In this document: piece by piece, positions 1 through 4,956 of the stretch
Numbering within the stretch: position 1 is the stretch's first letter
How the letters are laid out: every line of letters starts with the position of its first letter
From: JBFIHZ01 sp041601535
GTDB taxonomy: Bacteria; Pseudomonadota; Gammaproteobacteria; Xanthomonadales; SZUA-36
Assembly (NCBI GenBank): GCA_041601535.1
Contig: JBFIHZ010000284.1
Location: 1-5,637, forward strand
Length of the DNA: 5,637 nucleotides
Reading direction: 5' to 3'
Notes under the pieces: model-generated
Told to the model about the DNA's origin: nothing
Databases searched by the model: none
What the model saw: only the letters and a program-made list of their open reading frames with translations
Made by a program: the position numbers and the translations under genes

Positions 1-1413
1 GCTGCGCACCAGCATGCTGGCGTACAGCAGCGGGGCTTTGACCTGGGTGGCAAAGGCCGTCGCCTGGGCCGGCGGAAACTCCGGGCTGATATGCGGCAGC
101 ATGGCGCTGTAGCCGGCAAAGATCAGGTGGCGGGCATTCACATCGTGCGCGCGGCCGTCTTTGACGTAACGCACGTCCACGCTGTCCGCCGCGGCCAGGT
201 TATCGGCCCCGCCCGGCCCGCGGTGCTGCAGCAGCACGGCGGTGGCGTTCAGGCGGATCTTCACCGGGTTGTCGGCGCGGTCCAGCGCGCGGTAATCGAA
301 ATCGGCCTGCACCACGTCGCGCATGGTGCTGCCCGGCGCCACCCCCGGCACCAGTTGCCGCACCAGCAGCCGCGCGATGCCGGCATTGCCGTCGGGGAAG
401 TGAAAGATATACGGTTCGTCTTTCTGCAGCCCGTAGTGCGGATCGTCCCTGGAAAGGTCCACGCCCAGGCCGGCAAAACCCGGCATGCCCAGGAACATCG
501 CCTCGCGCGCGGAAATGCCATCGGTGCCGATGCCCCAGTAACTGCGCGTCAGCGGATTGATGAGGCGGATCAGGTAGTCCGACAGGCCCAGGTGGGTGCG
601 CAGGTAATCGTCGTAACTGATGCTGCGCAGGGCCGATACTTTCTCGGCCGGCGTCTTGCCCGGCAGGTAATCCTGCCGCGTGGTCAGCAGGCCCAGCAGC
701 GCGTCGCGGTCGCTGGCGCTGGTGGTCATTTCGCTGGCGAAGCGCTGCAATTCCTCGGCCGAAACCTCGCCCTGGCTGCGGTACAGCGGGTTGCCGCGCA
801 CCAGCCGGTTGACGCCGAAATGCTGCTGATCCAGCCAGAAACTAGTGTCCAGGCCCATGTTGGCGTACAGCTCCTGGTCAAAGGCCTGGTAAAACGCGTC
901 CAGCTCAATGCCCAGTGATTTCAGCAGGCCGCTGGCCTGCGGGCTGTAGGACGATGGCGTGTCGATCGACTGGCTGCCGCCGTAGCCGATATAGGTTTTG
1001 CCCTCGTGGGTGAACTCGTTGCGCTTGGCGTGGCCGCCGAAATCGTCGTGGTTATCGAGGATCAGGATGCGCGCATCCGGCTGCTGCTGGCGGAAAAACC
1101 AGGCGGCCGACAGGCCACTGATGCCGGCGCCGACCACCACCAGGTCGAACTGCCCTTCGCCGGTGTCGGTGCCCTGGCTCCAGCGCCTGCCTTCGCGCGC
1201 CACACCGTGCGCGGTTTCAAACGCACCCGGGTGGGTACCGCGCAGGCCCATGCGGGCGGGGGGATAATAGCCCTCGGTGATTTCCGGCGAGCCGCTGAAC
1301 TCAGCCGCCTGCGCCCACGGTGCCAGGCTGGCACCCAGCGCCACGGCGGTGCCCTGGCAGAACTGCCGGCGTTTGATCTTGCGGTGTAATCCCAGTGCCT
1401 TGTCTGACGCCAT
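1..1413 (-). CDS. spdH: Tat-exported FAD-dependent oxidoreductase, spermidine dehydrogenase (SpdH) type; 3' end cut by window edge
   Basis: The frame is open from ATG at 1413 to base 1, giving 471 residues without a stop; the C-terminus lies outside the window. SpdH proteins run to roughly 620 residues, so about three quarters are visible. A twin-arginine signal is clear: KRRQFC at 14-19, a hydrophobic stretch at 22-33, and an AQA cleavage site at 34-36, predicting folded export to the periplasm. The FAD-binding Rossmann motif VVVGAGISG lies at 92-100, with an acidic residue (D120) after strand 2 and then the family-like block DNHDDFGGHAKRNEF at 120-134. Known SpdH enzymes are FAD/heme b proteins that oxidise spermidine to 1,3-diaminopropane and 4-aminobutyraldehyde. 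A GGGAG ribosome site lies 10 nt before the ATG. It is the last visible gene of the polyamine operon. The oxidoreductase class is secure. Spermidine as substrate rests on recalled family resemblance and on the neighbours, and another amine is possible. Confidence 0.8.
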   Translation of the reverse strand, partial: MASDKALGLHRKIKRRQFCQGTAVALGASLAPWAQAAEFSGSPEITEGYYPPARMGLRGTHPGAFETAHGVAREGRRWSQGTDTGEGQFDLVVVGAGISGLSAAWFFRQQQPDARILILDNHDDFGGHAKRNEFTHEGKTYIGYGGSQSIDTPSSYSPQASGLLKSLGIELDAFYQAFDQELYANMGLDTSFWLDQQHFGVNRLVRGNPLYRSQGEVSAEELQRFASEMTTSASDRDALLGLLTTRQDYLPGKTPAEKVSALRSISYDDYLRTHLGLSDYLIRLINPLTRSYWGIGTDGISAREAMFLGMPGFAGLGVDLSRDDPHYGLQKDEPYIFHFPDGNAGIARLLVRQLVPGVAPGSTMRDVVQADFDYRALDRADNPVKIRLNATAVLLQHRGPGGADNLAAADSVDVRYVKDGRAHDVNARHLIFAGYSAMLPHISPEFPPAQATAFATQVKAPLLYASMLVRS

Positions 1414-1448
1414 CTGATCTGTTCTCCCGGGCCTTTTGCCTGTCACCA

Positions 1449-1466
1449 GCCCGGTTTAAACCGGGC
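1449..1466. repeat. Perfect 18-bp palindrome between the membrane protein gene and spdH
   Basis: GCCCGGTTTAAACCGGGC reads the same on both strands. It begins 2 nt past the stop codon of the membrane protein gene. As minus-strand RNA it forms a 6-bp all-GC stem with a TTTAAA loop. No T-run follows on either strand, so it is not a canonical rho-independent terminator. It is more likely an mRNA processing or stability element, or part of the spdH leader structure described in the findings. Confidence 0.6.
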
Positions 1467-1468
1467 CA

Positions 1469-2383
1469 TTATCCGGCGGTCAATGGGCCCTGTGATTCGT
1501 TTTCTGCCTGTTCTTCTTGCTCTTCTTCGCGCTCTTCTGCGAGTTCCTCATGCCACTGGAAGATGTTCATTTCAATGAAAATAAAGGCCACCAGCCAGAG
1601 GAAGGCATCCCAGAAATCCAGGAAGTCGCCGAGAATTCCCCAGTAGGCCGCGCAGACAAACAACACCGAATACAGCAGCCCCTTGGTGACCTTGGTAATC
1701 AACATGATACGGCGGGTCAGCAGATCTTTCAGCTGCATGTACACTTCAACTTCCAGCATCACCACGATCACCAGCCAGTCGGCGGCGTTGACGATATCCA
1801 CGATGGCCAGGTTCTGTATTGCTTTCAGCGCGTCTGCGCTGCCGATAATCTGAGTGCCGCTGATCTGCAGCAACTGCGCGCCCTGCGCCGCCTGGGCCTG
1901 CAGCGCCGCGCAGGCGGCCGCGTCAAGCGGCGGGTACTGGTCCAGGTCGTCCACCCAGGTAAAGCCACTGCCCACCAGCGAACACACGTCGGCAATGCTG
2001 AACGGCAGCGTGTTGGCCACCAGCCCGTACTTGGTGATATAGCCCCAGAAGGCCCACAGGATAAAGGAATAGGCCACCACGCGGACGCCGGTGAACACCC
2101 ATTTCAGGCCGCCCCTGAGTTTTTCATCCGAAACCACCGCGGTTTCGAGTTCAAACAGCAGCAGCAGGACCACCCAGGCGGCGGTGTCGATGGTGGCGGA
2201 AAACGCTTCAGTCAGGCGGCCCAGCGTCAGGGTGCCGTGAAACACTTCCTTGCTGGCCAGGAACTCCTCCTGGAAGAACAGGTAAATGTTCAGCGCCAGC
2301 AGGCAATAAATGGTGTATTTGAAAATGCGGAACAGCGTGTGCGGGTGTATCGAACGGATGGCAGCCGAGTGAACTTTGGACAC
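1469..2383 (-). CDS. Six-helix integral membrane protein of unknown family with threefold internal repeat
   Basis: I do not recognise a named family in this 304-residue protein. Six hydrophobic segments lie near residues 19-37, 66-84, 97-116, 199-216, 233-251 and 255-275. Basic residues at 1-23, 88-95 and 219-234 place both termini in the cytoplasm and the long loop at 118-197 (with C134 and C158) in the periplasm. The even helices share a motif: D/N, three residues, W-[VL]-V, then E-x-[EN]. Key positions are D66/W70/E78/E80, N199/W203/E211/E213 and D259/W263/E271/N273. The odd helices share [KR]-x3-Y-[SC] at K22/Y26, R101/Y105 and K234/Y238. The C-terminal tail from 279 is very acidic. The start is GTG, with GGGAG about 10 nt upstream. 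It follows puuD by 22 nt and precedes spdH by 55 nt, suggesting a role in amine transport or as a membrane partner of SpdH; both are inference. Confidence 0.85.
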   Translation of the reverse strand: MSKVHSAAIRSIHPHTLFRIFKYTIYCLLALNIYLFFQEEFLASKEVFHGTLTLGRLTEAFSATIDTAAWVVLLLLFELETAVVSDEKLRGGLKWVFTGVRVVAYSFILWAFWGYITKYGLVANTLPFSIADVCSLVGSGFTWVDDLDQYPPLDAAACAALQAQAAQGAQLLQISGTQIIGSADALKAIQNLAIVDIVNAADWLVIVVMLEVEVYMQLKDLLTRRIMLITKVTKGLLYSVLFVCAAYWGILGDFLDFWDAFLWLVAFIFIEMNIFQWHEELAEEREEEQEEQAENESQGPLTAG

Positions 2384-2405
2384 GCTGATTAAACTCCCTT
2401 ACGGT

Positions 2406-3230
2406 TCAGGCGTAACCCCGGGCGGTCACCGCCTGCGGAAAGCCGCTTTGCCGCCACTGGCGGCAGGCGTTGCCAAAGGCTTCAAAAATGGCCATGGACA
2501 CCGGATTCTGCGTCACTTTCCATTCCGGGTGCCACTGCACCGCCAGCGTAAAGCCGGGCGCCTGGCTGACGGAGAAAGCCTCGATCAGGCCATCGTCCGC
2601 CTGTGCTTCGATGGTGAGGCCTTCGCCCAGCCGGTCAATGGCCTGGGAATGCAGTGAATTGACCTGCGCTTCCTTCACGCCGGTAATGCGCTCCAGCATG
2701 CCGCCCGGTGTGAAGTGCATCGGGTGCGACGGCTCGTATTGCAGCTCCAGCGGATCGTCCGGGTTTTCCTTGTGGTTGTGGTAGCCGGGCTGTTCGTGCA
2801 CGTACTGGTGCAGGCTGCCGCCAAAGGCCACGTTCACTTCCTGGAAACCGCGGCACACGGCCAGCAGCGGCATGCCGGCACGAATGGCGGCGGGGATCAG
2901 CGCCAGCGCGGCTTCATCGCGGTGCGGGTCGTGCCAGGTGCCCTCGCGGCTGGGCTCGCCCAGGTAGCGGCTGGGTTCCACGTTGGACGGGCTGCCGGTC
3001 AGGAACAGGCCATCCAGGTGGCCCAGAATGCTGGCCACGTCAAAGCCGCCGTCCAGCACCGGCAGGCCCACCGGGTAACCGTGGGCGCCATCGGCAATGG
3101 CACGCAGGTATTTCTCACCCACCATCTGGAACGGGTGTTCACCCACCATGCGGCGGTCGGAAATCACCCCGATCAGCGGCGTGGTTCCACGCGCGTTTGC
3201 TGTCGTGTTGGCCGAGCTGCTCAGCGCCAT
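2406..3230 (-). CDS. puuD: Gamma-glutamyl-gamma-aminobutyrate hydrolase / glutamylpolyamine amidohydrolase, class I glutamine amidotransferase fold (PuuD/SpuA type)
   Basis: This 274-residue cytoplasmic enzyme belongs to the peptidase C26 family. PuuD hydrolyses gamma-glutamyl-GABA to glutamate and GABA in the Puu pathway; SpuA-type proteins accompany polyamine genes in Pseudomonas. The catalytic triad is visible: nucleophile C126 in AVCRGFQE, and H234 and E236 in VQWHPEW. Other family blocks are LTGSPSNVEP at 77-86, DPHRDE at 101-106 and NSLHSQAID at 191-199. Length is close to the roughly 254 residues of E. coli PuuD. An upstream in-frame ATG at 3278 would overlap the preceding gene by 17 nt. 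The ATG at 3230 is preferred because AAGGAGATA stands directly before it at proper spacing, and because the extra 16 residues look non-native (basic, no motif). It lies 31 nt after the aminotransferase gene. Family is secure; exact substrate (glutamyl-GABA or another glutamyl-polyamine product) is open. Confidence 0.9.
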   Translation of the reverse strand: MALSSSANTTANARGTTPLIGVISDRRMVGEHPFQMVGEKYLRAIADGAHGYPVGLPVLDGGFDVASILGHLDGLFLTGSPSNVEPSRYLGEPSREGTWHDPHRDEAALALIPAAIRAGMPLLAVCRGFQEVNVAFGGSLHQYVHEQPGYHNHKENPDDPLELQYEPSHPMHFTPGGMLERITGVKEAQVNSLHSQAIDRLGEGLTIEAQADDGLIEAFSVSQAPGFTLAVQWHPEWKVTQNPVSMAIFEAFGNACRQWRQSGFPQAVTARGYA

Positions 3231-3238
3231 TGGCTTAT

Positions 3239-3244
3239 CTCCTT
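3239..3244 (-). promoter_or_regulatory. Ribosome binding site deciding the puuD start
   Basis: On the minus strand AAGGAG is followed by an 8-nt spacer (ATAAGCCA) and then ATG at 3230. This near-consensus site lies inside the longer open frame that begins at 3278, so it argues for the shorter protein. It lies in the 31-nt gap after the aminotransferase stop codon. Confidence 0.8.
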
Positions 3245-3261
3245 CAGGCCTTAAGTATCGC

Positions 3262-4635
3262 TTACTTTGCCTCGGCAAGCGACTGTGCGGTCAGGTCCAG
3301 GCAGCGCCAGGCCTTCTCCACCAGCTCGTCAATGTGGGCGCGCTCGCATACCAGCGGCGGCGACACGATCATGGTGTCGCCCACCGCGCGCATCACCAGC
3401 CCGGTCTGCACGCTGAAGTCGCGGCAGCGCGTGCCGGCGCCCAGGTCCTTGTGGAACCGCTCGCGGCTGGACTTGTCCGCCACGATCTCCATCGCGCCCA
3501 CCATGCCGACGCAGCGCGCTTCGCCAACGATGGGGTGCTCCGCCAGGCTGGACCAGCGCTCGCAGAAATACGGCGACAGGTCGTTGCGCACCGTCTCAAT
3601 GATGTTTTCCTTTTCCATGATCTCCAGCGCGGCCAGCGCCACCGCGGCGCACACCGGGTGGCCGGAATAGGTAAAGCCGTGGGTGAACTCGCCGCCTTCC
3701 GTGGTCACCACTTCGGCCACGCGCTCGCCGACCAGCGCGCCGCCCAGCGGCAGGTAGCCGGAGGAAACGCCCTTGGCGAAGGAAATCAGGTCCGGCCGGA
3801 TTTTGTAGTGACTGGAACCAAACCACTGGCCGAGCCGGCCAAACGCGGTAATCACCTCATCGGCCACCAGCAAAATATCGTATTCATCGCAGATGCGCTG
3901 GATTTCCGGCCAGTAGGTTTCCGGCGGAATGATCACGCCGCCGGCACCCTGTACCGGTTCGGCGAAAAACGCCGCAACCTTGTCCACGCCCAGCTCAAGG
4001 ATTTTCTCTTCCAGCAAGCGCGCCTGCTGCAGGCCAAACTCGTCCGGTGACATATCGCCACCCAGACCGAAGTGGTAGGGCTGCTCGATGTGCACGATGC
4101 CGGGCACCGGGTGCCGCAGCTGCTCGTGCATGCCGCCCATGCCGCCCAGGCTGGCACCGGCAATGGTGCTGCCGTGGTAGGCGTTTTTGCGCGCGATGAT
4201 GGTCATCTTGTCCGGCTGGCCTTTCAGATCCCAGTAACGCCGGATCAGGCGGATCTGGGTGTCGTTGGCCTCGGAACCGGAACCGGTGAAAAAGGTGTGC
4301 TTGAAGTTGCCCGGGCTCAGCTCGCTGAGCTTTTTCGACAGTTCAATCACCGGCGGGTGGGCGCACTGGAAGAAGCTGTTGTAGTAGGTCAGCTCCTGCA
4401 TCTGCTTGTACGCCACCTCGGCCAGGTCCTTGCGGCCATAGCCCAGGTTGACGCACCACAGTCCGGCCATGCCGTCCAGAATCTGGTTGCCTTCCGAGTC
4501 GTAAATGTATACCCCTTCGGCCCGCGTGATGATGCGGCTGCCTTTTTGCGCCAGATCATGGAAATCAGTGAACGGGTGCAGGTAATGTTCGCTGTCCAGT
4601 GCTTGCCACTCGGCCGTTTTCGTTTGCTGACTCAT
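3262..4635 (-). CDS. spuC: Class III PLP-dependent aminotransferase, putrescine/polyamine:pyruvate aminotransferase (SpuC type)
   Basis: This 457-residue cytoplasmic fold-type I aminotransferase closely resembles Pseudomonas SpuC in length and motif order; SpuC moves an amino group from putrescine to pyruvate, giving 4-aminobutyraldehyde and alanine. Visible landmarks are the N-terminal family block HPFTDFHDL (20-28), EGVYIYDSEGN (40-50), the phosphate-binding GSGSEAND (118-125), AYHGST (152-157), the cofactor-ring aspartate D259 in VADEV, the PLP lysine K288 in SFAKG, and FTYSGHP (321-327). The C-terminal part (MRAVGDTMIVSPPL) is complete, and no key residue is missing. One variation is FGRLG at 265-269 where many relatives have FGRTG. 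GGAG lies 7 nt before the ATG. It is the first gene of the leftward operon, facing the divergent intergenic region. Family assignment is strong. The true substrate could be putrescine, diaminopropane, cadaverine or another omega-amine. Confidence 0.9.
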   Translation of the reverse strand: MSQQTKTAEWQALDSEHYLHPFTDFHDLAQKGSRIITRAEGVYIYDSEGNQILDGMAGLWCVNLGYGRKDLAEVAYKQMQELTYYNSFFQCAHPPVIELSKKLSELSPGNFKHTFFTGSGSEANDTQIRLIRRYWDLKGQPDKMTIIARKNAYHGSTIAGASLGGMGGMHEQLRHPVPGIVHIEQPYHFGLGGDMSPDEFGLQQARLLEEKILELGVDKVAAFFAEPVQGAGGVIIPPETYWPEIQRICDEYDILLVADEVITAFGRLGQWFGSSHYKIRPDLISFAKGVSSGYLPLGGALVGERVAEVVTTEGGEFTHGFTYSGHPVCAAVALAALEIMEKENIIETVRNDLSPYFCERWSSLAEHPIVGEARCVGMVGAMEIVADKSSRERFHKDLGAGTRCRDFSVQTGLVMRAVGDTMIVSPPLVCERAHIDELVEKAWRCLDLTAQSLAEAK

Positions 4636-4686
4636 ACAACCACTCCATCAGGGGATGCACCGCGTGCACCAAAAAACCATTTGAAA

Positions 4687-4719
4687 CCGGTGGGATCAAT
4701 CGATTTGCCTGATCACCGG
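4687..4719. promoter_or_regulatory. Imperfect 33-bp inverted repeat, candidate operator for the spuC operon
   Basis: Read on the minus strand, the outer arms are CCGGTG and CACCGG. The inner arms are ATCA and TGAT with a 2-nt CC bulge, and the centre contains the perfect palindrome AATCGATT (4698-4705). It lies just downstream of the candidate start site for the aminotransferase operon, a usual place for a repressor site. The regulator is unknown. An adjacent short dyad (CGGCT/AGCCG, 4717-4730) shares bases 4717-4719 with it. Confidence 0.45.
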
Positions 4720-4733
4720 CTCCGCAGCCGCAG

Positions 4734-4739
4734 ATTCTA
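4734..4739 (-). promoter_or_regulatory. Candidate -10 box for the spuC-puuD-membrane protein-spdH operon
   Basis: The minus strand reads TAGAAT, five of six bases matching the sigma70 -10 consensus. It would place the transcript start near 4727 and give a leader of about 90 nt before ATG 4635. The -35 region is weak (TTACGG at 18-bp spacing) and lies next to the palindrome CGGGGCCCCG (4751-4760), so an activator may be needed. The call rests on the sequence match alone. Confidence 0.4.
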
Positions 4740-4770
4740 CCCGCAATGACCGGGGCCCCGTAACCCCCCC

Positions 4771-4796
4771 GGCAGGCGTCACATGACGGCCCTGCC
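4771..4796. promoter_or_regulatory. 26-bp inverted repeat overlapping the candidate rightward promoter
   Basis: The plus strand has outer arms GGCAGG and CCTGCC and inner arms CGTCA and TGACG around a CA centre, with two unpaired bases (GC) on the right side. No T-run follows, so it is not a standard terminator. It covers the -35 and spacer of the candidate promoter for the TPR gene and lies about 45-70 bp upstream of the candidate start of the leftward operon. A regulator bound here could affect both directions. Confidence 0.4.
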
Positions 4797-4807
4797 TTGG
4801 GTAAAAT
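4778..4807 (+). promoter_or_regulatory. Candidate sigma70 promoter for the TPR gene
   Basis: GTCACA (4778-4783, four of six matches to the -35 consensus) and TAAAAT (4802-4807, five of six matches to the -10 consensus) are 18 bp apart. Transcription would begin near 4814 and give a leader of about 140 nt. A second TAAAAT at 4922-4927 has no acceptable -35 partner. Confidence 0.35.
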
Positions 4808-4956
4808 GACGGATAAATCAGCCCTTGCCAGCGCGCCCCCAGCGCCCATGCGGCTTCTGCCATGGTGGCGGCGCAAACGGCCCCTGCGGGCGCGCGGCTA
4901 TCGCATGCACCACCGGGTGGTTAAAATGCACCACTTCACCGCCAGCGAAACCTGTC

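Larger units (their letters stand above)
4636..4956. other. Divergent intergenic region between the polyamine operon and the TPR gene
   Basis: No convincing protein gene lies in these 321 bases. Frames crossing the region on the minus strand have low-complexity, arginine- and alanine-rich translations and run into the flanking genes. The region is locally less uniform in GC than the genes, with an A6 run at 4671-4676, and contains -10-like boxes on both strands plus two long inverted repeats. It therefore most likely holds the promoters and operators for both directions. Confidence 0.7.

Noticed and set aside
91..918. Plus-strand open frame of 275 codons at the left end
   Set aside because: It is antisense to the spdH-type gene, whose translation has a Tat signal and an FAD motif. 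The plus-strand translation has no recognisable motif and shadow-like composition.
1449..1466. Palindrome as rho-independent terminator of the membrane protein gene
   Set aside because: No T-run follows the stem on either strand, and the next gene begins only about 35 nt further on the same strand.
3230..3278. Longer start for the PuuD-type protein at 3278
   Set aside because: It would overlap the aminotransferase gene, adds a basic stretch without family motifs, and passes over a near-consensus ribosome site placed for ATG 3230.
3097..4050. Long plus-strand open frame of 317 codons opposite the aminotransferase gene
   Set aside because: It lies antisense to a clearly recognised aminotransferase with intact motifs, and its translation is rich in A, R, H, Q and G with no domain. 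This is the usual shadow of a GC-rich gene.
4671..4719. Hairpin followed by a T6 run on the minus strand, as a terminator or attenuator before the aminotransferase gene
   Set aside because: The T-run begins about 10 nt after the stem ends and the stem is bulged, so it does not fit an intrinsic terminator. An attenuator cannot be wholly excluded.
4565..4876. Minus-strand frame of 103 codons crossing the intergenic region
   Set aside because: It overlaps the first 71 bases of the aminotransferase gene in another frame, and its composition is unlike a real protein.
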